The notes: generated by a model not told the origin, from the sequence alone. 64,000 nucleotides of DNA from Spodoptera frugiperda (GCF_023101765.2 NC_064213.1:12338001-12402000); one strand, 5' to 3'; counted from the stretch's first letter, positions 44,193 through 54,386 are shown. Numbers and translations: made by a program.

Positions 44193-44426
44193 GTTTCCAA
44201 TAACAAATAAACAATTGAAATATAATATTAGTTTTTGTTAAGCCATGATGAAAAGTTATCTATACTAATATTATAAAGCTGAAGAGTTTGTTTGTTTGTT
44301 TGAACGCACTAATCTCCGGAACTACTGGTCCGATTTGAATAATTCCAAGTTTCCAATAACAAATAAACAATTTAAATATAATATTAGTTTTTGTTAACTC
44401 ATGATGAAAAGTTATCTATACTAATA
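44193..44426. repeat. 156-bp tandem duplication at the Dong target
   Basis: GTTTCCAATAACAAATAAAC..TTATCTATACTAATA occurs at 44193-44270 and 44349-44426 (78 bp each, three mismatches), separated by 78 bp that begin the family E repeat (TTATAAAGCTGAAGAG). The second family E unit is interrupted by the R4/Dong-like element and resumes at 47380. Confidence 0.8.
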
Positions 44427-44592
44427 ATAATAATATTTTCGATCATTCATTTATTTCTTTTACTTGGTTGTTACATTTTTAAATATTAAATTAAAAAAAA
44501 AAAAAAACATTTAAAAATATAAAAAGCAGTAGCCCACCAGTAACGGGATAAATCCAAGCTATCGGCGGTCAGGGCTCAATAGAGAGGAATTT

Positions 44593-45159
44593 TTAGAAAT
44601 TCCGGACAATACGCGCCGTGTCCAGAAGTACTGCCTTCTGCATCAGGCTCTTGATCCAACCATCTAACGTTAGCCTACTCAGGTGTTGGTCGAGGCTTTT
44701 GGCTATAAGGCCATTGGCAGATACGACTATCGGCACAATGATTGCTGAATCTACATCCCACATGTCGACAACCTCATGAGCTAAATCAAGATATTTACTG
44801 GCTTTATCTTTTTCAGCTTTCACAAGATTCTCGTCATGTGGGATTGTTATATCAATTATCATTGTGCGACGGCTTGGTCGATCTATCACCACAATGTCAG
44901 GTTTGTTAGCAACAATTGTCCTGTCTGTGATGATAGTTCGATCCCAATACAGTGTGACATCTCCATTTTCAAGAACTGGGTCAGGCAGATACTTATAATA
45001 CGGCACTTCAGATTCAACAAGTTTGTATTTTAAAGCAAGTTGTTGATGAATAATCCTGGCTACAAGATTGTGTCTGTGCAAGTACTCTCCGTTAGTAAAT
45101 GAGAACAACCCGAAATTATATGTCGAATGGATTCCCCTGGGCGATGACATGCCCGACAA
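44593..45159 (-). pseudogene. Dong-like element: restriction-like endonuclease part
   Basis: Frame 3 of the broken polyprotein. It reads NGEYLHRHNLVARIIHQQLA, a phrase typical of R2/R4-type proteins, then KPDIVVIDRPSRRTMIIDIT followed by K-rich DKASKYLDLA. The PD...D..K arrangement is that of the restriction-like endonuclease that nicks the target for reverse transcription. It ends VRNF at 44593. Separated from the upstream segment by a frameshift at about 45075-45100. Confidence 0.82.
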
Positions 45160-46097
45160 ATGTCAGCCGTTCCATCCTTTATTATATACTTTCGGTAGTT
45201 GTTCGTCAACATAACTTCGTCCATAATTGCACAGACAAAACCTTCCGTTTCTCCAAATAAGTTACCAAAACGTAGCCAGGATACGGACGCTAAGAAATCT
45301 GTATCTGGCCCATGTAGGGCCCGATAGTAGCGTCCGTGCAACTCCTTACTTTGCCATACATTCTTGCGATCCTTAGTGCTTAGTATTATAGGTTCTCTCC
45401 AGTCCTTATTAGCCAAGGAGAGCGGAGTAAGTCCTTTGTCCACTGAGACAACATCTCGATGCATCCCCACCTCCATTTTGAAAAAATATTTTCGGAGACT
45501 GCACACTTCACTATTGTGTAGGGTTTTGGCATTTAAAAAGCCTCGCCCCCCACATTTACGTGGTATGTACAGTCTCATTACTGATGATCGTGGGTGATGC
45601 ATCCGATGCTCAGTCAACAATGAACGGACTTTTCTGTCCAGGGCGTCCAGTTCCGTTTGAGTCCACTTGAGTATGCCAAAAGAGTACATCAGTACTGGCA
45701 TGACCCAACCGTTGTAAGCGCGCACCTTGTTACCACCTGATAAAAGACTATTGAGAACTTTCTTCAGGCGGCCAAAGAAGCGCTCCCGCAACGATTGCTT
45801 CATGACAGCTACATCAATGCCTAACGCTTCTGACATACCCAAGTATTTATAGGTTTCGGTTGAAGAGAGAAGTCTAAAGTTTGTGGTATCAGAGTTTCGT
45901 GTTTCATCTGATTCCACAATTTCCCCCCTCTTTACATGCATGATTGCACATTTGTCCACACCAAATTCCATCCTAATGGCATTACTGAACGTTTCAGTGA
46001 CATTTAGTAATTTCATTAGATGCGAGTTGTTTGGAGCAAATAGCTTTAAATCATCCATGTAAAGTAGGTGGGATATAATTTCTCCCCCTCTTCTCAC
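45060..46097 (-). pseudogene. Dong-like element: RT catalytic motif to zinc knuckle
   Basis: Contains YMDDLKLFAPN, the intact YxDD catalytic box of reverse transcriptase, then thumb-like sequence (SSTETYKYLGM; VMPVLMYSFGILKWTQTELDALD), and near the end CRACHRPGESIRHIISGC, a C-x2-C-x8-H-x4-C knuckle. It begins in a frame different from the preceding segment and ends by frameshift in LTESTCTDTIL. Confidence 0.85.
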
Positions 46098-47358
46098 CTG
46101 TAACCTAACCCGGAATCCTCAAGCAAAGTGCTTAGAGGATTCAGAGCTAAGCAAAACCATAATGGACTCAAACTATCACCCTGGAATATACCACGCTCTA
46201 TCCTAATGGGTTCATCGTTCTCACAAATTTGTCGACATCCTGGATAGCGAAGAACTGTTCTCCATTGTCTCATACATGACATCAGGAAAGCACGCAGAGC
46301 TGTATCGACTTTGTACAGCTCCAGTACCCTCATGAGCCATGTATGTGGCACGGAGTCGTAGGCCTTCTTATAATCTATCCAGCATGTGGACAAATTCTTG
46401 TGAGATCTACGAACCTGTTGGCAAATGGACATGTCAATGAGGAGAAGCTCCTTAGTACCACGGGACCTATTCCTACATCCATTTTGAGAGGTAGACATGA
46501 TATTATTGTCTTCAATATGCTTATTAAGTTTTTCTCTCAAAATGGATGTTAGGAGTTTATAAATTGTCGGTAGGCACGTAATCGGCCGATAATTTTTGGG
46601 TTCCGCGGTACTTCCAGATTTATGGAGCAGGTGGGTTAACCCAGTCGTAAAGAATTGAGGCAAAGATCCAGACTCCAAAGCTGACTGAAATTGAGATGCC
46701 AAGCGACTATGCGAACTGGTAAACCATCTTAACCAGAAATTGTGCAGCCCATCCGGGCCTGGAGCTTTCCAGTTAGCCAACGGATAGGCTGCATTAGACA
46801 CATCTTCCGTGGTTATGGAGATTTGTTCCATTTCTGGTACCAGTTCACATTTTCGCCTAACCTTCTCAATCCAATCCCCTTCAGTGTGACAAACAGGTGC
46901 CGACCAAATGCTACGCCAGAACGACGTCGTAACATCAGCATCTGGTAGGTACGTGTCAGTCCTAGTCTGTTCTTTTAGCTCCCAATTTCTATACACCCCC
47001 CTTTGATCCCTTTGGAATGTGCGATTCTGTGTATACCGTTCCACTCGCTTCTTATACCGACGAATACGGTTTGCCCATGCATAAATTCTCTGTTTCAGGA
47101 AGTCAAGACGCTCCGTAATATGTGAGACATAGTCCTGGGGGTTTATATCCATCCCCAGGAACGCCCGCCTCACAAAACGCATCACTCTTGGGCGCGTGTT
47201 GCCCTCCCTGAAACAGATCAATTTGGCAATAAGTGTCCTAGCCTCATCGATACGTCGTTCAATCCTGCATTGCCAAGCTGGTACAGCTGGTTTCTGCCGT
47301 GTGCTGTTGTTTTCTCTTTCGAGTAGTTTTACGTTAGCTACACGGCATGCTGCTATTG
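46094..47358 (-). pseudogene. Dong-like element: N-terminal part and RT motifs
   Basis: The frame is open from the element's 5' end (KAEAIAACRVANVKLLERE, before the first ATG at 47221) through RT motifs: WKAPGPDGLHNFWL, NYRPITCLPTIYK, DYKKAYDSVPH (motif A aspartates) and GIFQGDSLSPLWF (motif B). It ends at a frameshift just before the YMDD box (GLGYR then stop, against the continuing frame LQVRRGGEI). Reading upstream of 47221 shows the copy is 5'-truncated, so no start codon is assigned. Confidence 0.85.
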
Positions 47359-47397
47359 CTTCAGCTTTATAATAATATAATTATTATAAAGCTGAAG
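47359..47397. repeat. 18-bp-arm palindrome at the Dong 5' junction
   Basis: CTTCAGCTTTATAATAAT (47359-47376) and its exact inverse (47380-47397) with a 3-bp spacer. The right arm belongs to the family E target; the left arm is at or inside the element's 5' end. Confidence 0.85.
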
Positions 47398-47568
47398 GGT
47401 TTGTTTGTTTGTTTGAACGCGCTAGTCTCCGGAACTACTGGTGCGGTTCGAATTATTCTTTTTGTGTTGGGTTAGTATTTATCGAGGAAGGCTATAAAAC
47501 AACACGCTATGACCAATAGGAGCCAAGCAGAGCGGGTGAAACCGCGCGGAAGTAGCTAGTGTTATATA
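47380..47568 (+). repeat. Interspersed repeat family E, right portion
   Basis: ATAAAGCTGAAGGGTTTGTTTG..GGAACTACTGGTGCGG..CTATGACCAATAGGAGCC..GCGGAAGTAGCTAGT. Continuation of the copy interrupted by the Dong-like element. Confidence 0.7.
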
Positions 47569-47920
47569 AGACTCTATATTTTACTCCTATTATAAGCTTC
47601 TCTATTCTACAACCTCGTTTACCGACAATATAACCATGTTCTTCCAATCAAGAATGAATTTGATACAAATTTTTCGTTTTTTATTTATCAAAAGAAAAAA
47701 AAGTTTCAAAGTTATAACGAATCCAATTCGTTCTGCTCCAAGAGAGAATAAATTAAGAAGAAAACTTTTTAATAAATCGGATGACCTTTATTTAAGAACG
47801 ATGAAAACGTGATGTTGTTTGGAACGAGTTGAAGCAACTGGTGGCCATCTTGAAATTTTTAGTACTTTTATAAAGCTGAAGAGTTTGAATTTCGCTCGAA
47901 TGGGTTAATACTACTCTGTG
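47569..47920. other. Unassigned, no gene
   Basis: No supportable feature. Confidence 0.4.
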
Positions 47921-47921
47921 T

Positions 47922-48152
47922 CTGCCTTGTTGGTCGAGTGGTCGGGTCACGGGTTCGATTCCCGGGTCGAACAAAGTATTTCTGGGCTTATTTAGGATTT
48001 TTTTAGTAGCACTGTGCCTGGTATTGTGCCCAGTATATGACAATAGGACTCTCACCCCCTATTACATGGGACTTGTGGCATTATGGGTTGTGATATCGTA
48101 ATGTGCACCTCTGCCTATCCCTTTGTGACGTGGTGGCTATGTGTGTGTGTGT
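47922..48152 (+). mobile_element. tRNA-derived SINE with head
   Basis: A box TGGTCGAGTGG (47931-47941) and B box GGGTTCGATTCC (47951-47962), unusually close together because about 20 bp between them is missing. Body diverged (TTTAGTAGCACTGTGCC; CCTATTACATGGGAC) and a GT-repeat tail. Confidence 0.8.
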
Positions 48153-48655
48153 GTTAATGGTAATGTACTAATGGAGCATCTATATACCTAGACTAGACCT
48201 ACACATGAATGCAATAACTGATTTGATTTAGGTTTTTAGGTTCCAGGAGAAAGAAAGGTGCATATAGAGGACAATCTCATGCGCTAATCAGAATTAATTA
48301 ACTAATAGTCTGCTCAATAGAGACATATTTCGATAACTGCACGATTGACATGAGGCGCTTTCGATTCTCGCATGGAACAATTCTTTGTATGATCCACATA
48401 TAGTTGTTCCAGGTCTGAGTGTCATGTGTAAGTGAAATTGTATGTTTTTAAACGCACCGCAGGAGAAAATCCTAGTATAAAACTAAATCTTTAAAGTTAA
48501 AAAAAGTCTATTACTTATGTACTTGTAGTGTACCTGAAAAGGTTTATCATGATCATTTTATCAGTCACAAGATAAATGTGGTGGTTTATCACAGGCCTCG
48601 TCAATGACTTTCTGATCAGCCAGTTGGACACGAACAAAATCAAACCTCCAAGAAA
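48153..48655. other. Mostly unassigned; SINE-like repeat
   Basis: 48370-48475 (CGCATGGAACAATTC..GTTCCAGGTCTGAGTGTCATG..GGAGAAAATCCTAG) is related to 2930-3060. No gene. Confidence 0.45.
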
Positions 48656-48660
48656 AGAGC

Positions 48661-48775
48661 ATACTCCTTTTTAAAAAAGGCCGGCAACGTACCTGTGACT
48701 CCTCTGGTGTTGCGGGTGTCCATGGGCGGCGCTGAACGCTTACCATCAGGCGACTCGATTGCTCGTTTGTCGTAA
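48661..48775 (-). mobile_element. Family C element, reverse 5' fragment
   Basis: AAAAGGCCGGCAACGTACC..CATGGGCGGCGCTGAACGC..TTACCATCAGGCGACTCG. Confidence 0.7.
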
Positions 48776-49404
48776 AAAAAAACACGACGCATTTAACAGG
48801 TTCAACTATTAATACGATATACAACGTGTAACAAAATACCCATTATACATCAAGAAGCGCTGATACAGGTTGAAATGAGTCTCTACACGAAGATTCAGAT
48901 TATAATACGTTTAAAAAAATTGTACCAAATAGGTACTTGGTTTATTGAAAAATTAATAACTTGGTACCATGAAAACATGAGTTTAAAAACCTTTCCCGTA
49001 CGGTATCGTTTGTTATGTTATCTAGAAGCTGTGCAATTGATATGTATACCCCTTTTTGTTACATGTTGTATATGTGGTTTCATACGAGTACAATTTTGTT
49101 AGCTTTATTTATGGGATAATATGCACAATAAACAGTTACATATTACAAATAAAATACCTACCATATTTATCTGAACTTATATTTCAGTATGCAACTACTA
49201 AAATGAATACTGAAAAATATTCTTCAATGAGCAGTATGTAAATGCAGTGTATTTATATAAAATGCAGTGTATTTTTCCAAGAGTAAGTTTGTGTGGAATT
49301 TTTATGCATACCATGTTGGTTTCACATATTTGCGGTTCGCGTTTTGAATTTGTTTTAACAGTATGGTAACTTTAAAGATAAAGAGTATTTGTTTACATAA
49401 ACAG
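48776..49404. other. Unassigned, no gene
   Basis: No supportable feature. Confidence 0.4.
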
Positions 49405-49640
49405 CTTATAAGTGGCCACTGCTGACTAAAGACCTCTTCTCACACAGAAGGTTTGAGCATTAATCACCACGCTTGCTCAATGCGGGTTGGTGATTTCAAA
49501 CTTATAATTAGAAATTTCCATTAATTAAAGCCCAGGTTTCCTCATCACGTTTTCCTTTACCGTTTATGAGTAGTGTCTAAGTAATCTTAGAAAGTACATA
49601 TAACTTGGAAATAGTAACATTGGTACTTGCCGTTGGTAGG
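49405..49640 (-). repeat. LINE 3' tail (GAT-tail family), reverse
   Basis: AGCTTATAAGTGGCCACTGC..GAAGGTTTGAGCATTAATCACC..CCAGGTTTCCTCATCACG..TACTTGCCGTTGGTAGG; mirror of 18560-18843. Confidence 0.65.
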
Positions 49641-49689
49641 TTTTGAAGTGAGTAATTGTTTAGAATTATTTTACAAACAAAAAACAAAA

Positions 49690-49830
49690 GGAGTCAAAGT
49701 CAAAATCAAAGTATTTATATTAATTAATCCATTTACACTATACAGGTACTTTAAGAACGTCAAAATAAAATTGTGCATTAGTATGACCATCAGTGAAGCT
49801 AGGTGCTGGCTTCTAAAGGTAGATTCGTCG
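49690..49830 (-). repeat. LINE 3' tail with (GTCAAA)n, reverse, diverged
   Basis: GTCAAAGTCAAAATCAAAG..TACTTTAAGAACGTCAAAA..CAGTGAAGCTAGGTGC; related to 28020-28220. Confidence 0.55.
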
Positions 49831-50336
49831 ACTCTGAATTTTGTCTGCGTTAAAATAAGACTTATCTAGCAATACTTAAAGTCTATTTCTGCTTACCTAT
49901 TCAGCGAATGTCAAGCCGTAATGTAGACTTGATACAAAGCATTGATCGCTTCCAATGCGACCACTTACCAGGCGGCATCGAAAACATACTAATCGCCTGA
50001 TACACAATGCGACACGTGTGCTCGAAGTAACGACAGATTTTAAACTTTATTTCAAAAGCTACAGGGATCTTTTTCGCTTAATTAAAAAAATGTGTAAAAT
50101 ATGTGTACATGACAATTTTATCTTTATTTTCACCCAGTCTTAAGGGTTATTTTTGCTTAACGTATAAATAGTGTGTAGGTAATCGTTTTATAAAGTAATA
50201 TCATAAAATTGGTTTATATCTAAAGTTAGATGAGATATATGTTATTGCAAAGAGTATTTTTATACTGTATTTCTGACTGAAGTATGTGGTTACTGGAAAT
50301 ATCGATTTTTGTCTGATAACTGTATTGTTTGTATTT
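49831..50336. other. Unassigned, no gene
   Basis: No supportable feature. Confidence 0.4.
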
Positions 50337-50500
50337 ACCGACTTCAAAAAAAATGAGGAGATACTATGTTCGGATGTTTTTTTTTTGATAAAATGATCTT
50401 AGGGAACCGACTTTCAACCTATCAGTTATTACTTATAATAGTAATTTTATGCTATTTAGTTTTAACATTTTGTTTTAGTTTTTGGTTTTTTGAAGTCGGT
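50337..50500. mobile_element. Short element with ACCGACTTCAAAAAA ends
   Basis: ACCGACTTCAAAAAA and its exact inverse TTTTTTGAAGTCGGT bound 164 bp of AT-rich sequence with GAACCGACTTTC inside. A MITE-type unit; isolated CCGACTTC phrases also occur at 28940 and 38241. Confidence 0.65.
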
Positions 50501-50970
50501 TTTTTAAACGCAGTTCTTTTATTTTTATTTACGTGGAAAGGTCTTTCATTTACCGGAGACTATTGACAGACCGTATATCCGAATTTCGCTGTCAACTTCA
50601 CCGTACATGAATAAAAGTTTGCGTAAAAATGAATTTGAACGATTTCATTCGTAACTGGTTCGAAATTATGAAGCTACATTTTCAATTCTTTTCTTTTATT
50701 CTATTTTTAAAACGTTGCTCCACATTGGGTATTTTCCTGTGTCATGGGTGCGTTTACAAACATGCAAGTTCACATACGTATTCTACATATATCATCATTC
50801 CCCATTGCATGTTCGTAAACGCACCCACAACATAGAAGAAAATCCTAGTGTGGGACAACTTATAAAATAGAAATTTGGGCACCACTGACAAGCGGTAAAG
50901 GAAAACATCGTAAGGAGACCAAAGAAATAAATCGTAGAATCTAAATCTAGTTAAAATTAGTCCGTCATTT
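50501..50970. other. Unassigned; part of a SINE-like repeat
   Basis: 50740-50860 has GTGCGTTTACAAACATGC and GTAAACGCACCCACAAC as an inverted pair, related to the repeat at 2930. No exon recognised. Confidence 0.4.
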
Positions 50971-51105
50971 ATGCTGGGGCCACACTAATGGAATATGCCA
51001 TTTGATTATGGCGATAATTGATGTTTGTACGAATATTTAAAGTTCATAATCGTTCATTTGTTTTTAAAATGGCAATGGCATATTCCATTAGTGTGGCCCC
51101 AGCAT
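50971..51105. mobile_element. MITE family G, 135 bp
   Basis: ATGCTGGGGCCACACTAATG... forms a perfect 32-bp inverted repeat with the right end. It lies 53 bp upstream of the exon at 51159. Confidence 0.9.
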
Positions 51106-51158
51106 TAGATAACAAAAATAAAATAGAAATTAAAATAAATTTATATGTTTATCTCCAG

Positions 51159-51284
51159 CGCGATGCCACCACCGCATACGCTGAAGGTGGAAAACTGTTC
51201 GTCCCACTGCACGACGCCCTCCGAGCGCCAGGACAACGTGGTCTCCGTGAAGGTCGGCTTCATACACATCAACCCTGCTTCCAA
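51159..51284 (+). CDS. NIT-type membrane sensor gene, exon a (N-terminal)
   Basis: Acceptor TTTATCTCCAG, donor AAGTGAGT. 126 nt: the first base completes a codon, then A-MPPPHTLKVENCSSHC..., ending NPAS plus two bases. High GC and codon-like periodicity contrast with the surroundings. The ATG at 51163 has G at -3 and could be the start after a 5'-untranslated intron; otherwise coding continues upstream. The segment is hydrophilic and precedes the membrane helix in the next exon, so it is probably cytoplasmic. The frame that reads continuously through 51018-51371 is a different, wrong frame. Confidence 0.75.
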
Positions 51285-51305
51285 GTGAGTTGCAATTTCT
51301 TTACA

Positions 51306-51595
51306 TACATACATATCGTCACGCCTTTAATCCCCGAAGGGGTAGGCAGAGGTGCACATTATGGCACGTAATGCCACTGTATACACCCACTTTTCACAAT
51401 TTATGTTGTAAGTCCCATGTAATAGGTGGTGAGCCTATTGCCATATACCGGGCACATTTCCAGACTCCGTGCTACTACTTAGAAATTTTCGAAAAGCCGA
51501 AAAAAGCCCAGTAAAACTTCGCCCGACCCGGGAATCGAACCCGAGACCCCTTGCCCGGCAGTCACACTTGCAACCACTCGGCCAACGAGGCAGTC
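51306..51595 (-). mobile_element. tRNA-derived SINE, full-length, in NIT-gene intron
   Basis: Reverse copy with the complete head (CCCGGGAATCGAACCCGAG and CCACTCGGCCAACGAGG) and body (CGTCACGCCTTTAATCCCCG). Target duplication TCTTTACA at 51298-51305 and 51596-51603. It begins 13 bp after the splice donor consensus of the exon at 51159-51284. Confidence 0.9.
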
Positions 51596-51674
51596 TCTTT
51601 ACAATTTTACTTAAGACTCATATTGCTATTAGGTTTAATTTACTGTGATCAGATCGGTGCCTACATTCTTTGGG

Positions 51675-51765
51675 TTTTTTTATAGAATAAAGGGCAAACG
51701 AGCAGACGAGGCACCTGATGGTAGTTTTCTGTAAGGCCGTAGTATCATTCTCTGTTTATTCGGTT
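51675..51765 (+). mobile_element. Family C element, internally deleted
   Basis: GGGCAAACGAGCAGACGAGG..CACCTGATGGTAG joined directly to TTTTCTGTAAGGCCGTAG; the middle is lost. Confidence 0.65.
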
Positions 51766-52269
51766 TGTTCATTGTACTTAAGCAAAGCCCTCCCATATGA
51801 AAAATACTACTATGAAGATAACTTCATAAGGTATACCGATACCGTATAGCTTATACGGCGCTCTGATTGGCCGGCTCGAATAAACCAACGAATCGACGCG
51901 CTCACGTTTCTATTACTTTAAACGTGAAGCAAACTCATACATAGTTTACAGACAACTGCATGTACATATAATAACGAAACTTTACAGACATAAGGTATAT
52001 AATATAATAGACGCGTTTTACGTGCAGACAAACAAATAAATAGACGAAATCAATAAAAAGTAATTGTCTTCCAAAGGATTTAGGAGCAACATTGGCACAA
52101 CAATGTTAAGAGCGTCCCTTCCAAATAGAAAGGAGAAGATACAGGATGTAGGTAAATAATTAATTGTTTCCTAATGGCTGCCTAATGTCTCTGTCAAACC
52201 AATTCATTAAGGAATTAGGAGTATTGAGAATGTTGTATGTTTACTATACATATTATAGGCTCTACACAC
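51766..52269. other. Intron sequence with MITE J relative
   Basis: 51840-51950 (GCGCTCTGATTGGCCGG..AAACGTGAAGCAAACTC) is a diverged reverse relative of the MITE at 40520. The rest is unassigned. Confidence 0.5.
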
Positions 52270-52490
52270 CTTACGCTAAAATAGCAGTTTTAACTGTACA
52301 GTCTAACTATGACCAGCAGTTTTCTGCTTGTTAACTGTACTGGACTGCACTGATGAATCATTACGATGTAGCAGTACAGGGGCCTTAATCTACTATTACA
52401 ATTGTGTCAGAATGGTCGATCATTGAGCAGTGCAAGAGGGACGGAACTATATAGGTTGTATAGCTCCGTCCCTCTTCCCAGTCCCAGTCC
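52270..52490. repeat. Repeat family H, reverse copy
   Basis: Contains CTATTACAATTGTGTCAGAATGGTCGATC and the hairpin GGGACGGAACTATATAGG/TATAGCTCCGTCCC, inverse of 12530-12690. Confidence 0.6.
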
Positions 52491-52524
52491 GACTGTATGG
52501 GTAAACCTGCACAGTTTTAACGGG

Positions 52525-52640
52525 CGGGGCGAGAGTTAATGTCAGACTCTTACTGACTAAAAACCACCCTGTTCCTTCTCTTGCTTTTCGAGCCGTAGCC
52601 CCGGTAACCCGCTAGGTAGTCTGCAGCTCTGATTAAGGTA
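52525..52640 (-). mobile_element. R1-like LINE tail, 3' end lost
   Basis: GGCGAGAGTTAATGTCAGACTC..CTTTTCGAGCCGTAGCCCCGG..TAGTCTGCAGCTCTG. Confidence 0.75.
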
Positions 52641-52939
52641 TTGCTTTCAAGATTTTCAAAAGTAATAAACAACATGTTTTCAAAATTATTAAACATTGAG
52701 AGTAATAACACTTAGGTATCTCATTCTGTTCGGCACACAGACATAACATACTTAGTATCTATAAAATTATTCTACTTCTCTGTTAAACCCAAGTTCCCAA
52801 ACAGGTCATAAAATTTGGAACCCAGATTTGATTGCTTATTTGTAAACAGTATTTCAAGGTTGCTTAGTTTTGGAAAAGCTTGGTAGAAATGAATTTAGAT
52901 TTGTGTTTATTAAAAATTACTAACTAATGTACTATGTGT

Positions 52940-53100
52940 AAAGCTGAAGAGCTTGTTTGTTTGTTTGAATGCGTTAAAATCCGGAACTACTGGTCCGATT
53001 TGAATAGTTATTTTTGTGTTAGATAGTGTATTTATCAAATAAGGCTATAGGCTATAAAATATCACGTTACGACAAATAGGAGCGAAAAATGGGCATCAAT
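52940..53100 (+). repeat. Interspersed repeat family E, truncated copy
   Basis: AAAGCTGAAGAGCTTGTTTG..GGAACTACTGGTCCGATTTG..GGCTATAGGCTATAAAATATC. Confidence 0.65.
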
Positions 53101-53876
53101 GACTAAGCCATGAATAAGCCTTCCGTGCTGACTTGAAACTAGTAGAGCCTTTCTCAGCAAAATATTATTTTCAATTAATCAATCAATCTAACCTATTCCT
53201 TAAAAATAAGTATTATGTCAAACTGTCGGTTTAAACATAAAGTACGTACACATAATTAACAACCGGAATGTAATCGTTGTACCAATGTTAAACGGGTCAG
53301 TTTAACAAAAGGGTACATTAACAAGGGATTAGGCGAACAAATTGTAAAGAAAAACATTCCTATTACAAATACCAGGGGTCAAGACCTGCCCAATATTATT
53401 AATTCCTTACAATTTTTCATGAAAAAATACTCAAAAAGAGAGGAATTTTACTTAAAATATTCCTTTATTTATCTTTTTTTTTTATTAAATTCCTTCTGTT
53501 TTTATTAAGCTCTGGTGTATTTTGGTCTCCGTAATATGTCCATCGAGTTAAACGAATATGAAAATTATTAAAAGAAGATTATTTTTGTCGGAATGTTTGA
53601 AGTTTTGCGAAAGAGATGGATGAACGAATATTTAATATTTATATTAATTTTCTAAATTTTATATTTTTTAATTTTTGTAAGGTATTGAATAGTGTCATTG
53701 GTTTGTACCGTTCTATTCAAATAAATAAATAAATTAATTAATTCGTAAGGAGTTCTTTATTTCTTACTTATGACTCAACGGGGCTGGCATATTCAATGAA
53801 AGGCCACTAAAAGAAAGGATTAAAAAATAAAATAGGAGTTCTTATTTTAAAACCGTTAAAGTTTCTTACTTTTTTA
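53101..53876. other. Intron sequence, unassigned
   Basis: AT-rich; nothing supportable. Confidence 0.4.
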
Positions 53877-54120
53877 GTTTGCCAGGCTTACGGGATCTGC
53901 CTGCAGAGGTTGTGGCATGAATAGACTTATACTGTAGCTATACCATAGGGCAGGAGTATATAATTATGTACTGGTTTTTAGTCGTGAGACACAATTACAG
54001 TATAAGAATTCTAAACTGATCCCTAAACACAACTGTCTGTCTGTCTGTGGTGTGTGTGGGTGTTAGTTTGCTAGGCTTACGGGATGTGTCTGCAGAGGTT
54101 GTGGCATGAATAGACTTACA
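53877..54120. repeat. 54-bp direct duplication, 188-bp spacing
   Basis: AGTTTGCCAGGCTTACGGG..CAGAGGTTGTGGCATGAATA occurs at about 53877-53930 and, with a few changes, 54065-54118. Confidence 0.8.
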
Positions 54121-54310
54121 CCCGTATTCACAAACGATACTATGCGGTCTCTTAGTGCGCGCGAGCGCACAGGGCCCCTAAATCTAATTCATAAACAATA
54201 CTTGAGTGACAGCTGGTACTATGCGTCCTTCAAAATGAACGCACAGCTAAAGTAGCCTGCCAGCTGTTTTAAGCAACGCATAGCCATTGTCAATGGCAAT
54301 AGATGTCACA
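54121..54310. repeat. Possible MITE with CCCGTATTCACAAACGATAC
   Basis: The opening CACCCGTATTCACAAACG and later mirrored AGCTGGTACTATGCG / GCATAGCC phrases suggest a small foldback; the right end is not clear. Confidence 0.35.
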
Positions 54311-54386
54311 AGGTTTATTTCTTGTTAGAGAAACATAAGTATTTTTCAGTGAATATAAAACCAACACAAATATTAACAAAATTGTC

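Larger units (their letters stand above)
44427..47376 (-). mobile_element. R4/Dong-like non-LTR retrotransposon
   Basis: Minus-strand element with reverse transcriptase, CCHC knuckle and restriction-like endonuclease in that order, the architecture of the R2/R4 site-specific group. Its 3' junction (+ strand left) lies in CTAATAATAATAAT and its 5' junction in TAATAATATAATTATT, inside ACTAATATTATAAAGCTGAAG. An (ATT/TAA)n-type target is what the R4-clade element Dong of Bombyx is known for. Two frameshifts disable it. The left 150 bp is an A/T-rich 3' untranslated region. Confidence 0.82.

Noticed and set aside
44836..46948. Plus-strand ORFs at 44836, 45364, 46343 and 46742
   Set aside because: Antisense shadows of the Dong-like polyprotein on the minus strand.
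51018..51371. 117-codon ORF over the first NIT-gene exon
   Set aside because: It reads the exon in the wrong frame and runs into the SINE. The frame beginning MPPPHTLKVENC fits both splice sites and the next exon.
34053..51595. tRNA genes at 34053, 47922 and 51500-51595
   Set aside because: A and B boxes are present but are followed by about 200 bp of SINE body with target duplications; they are SINE heads.
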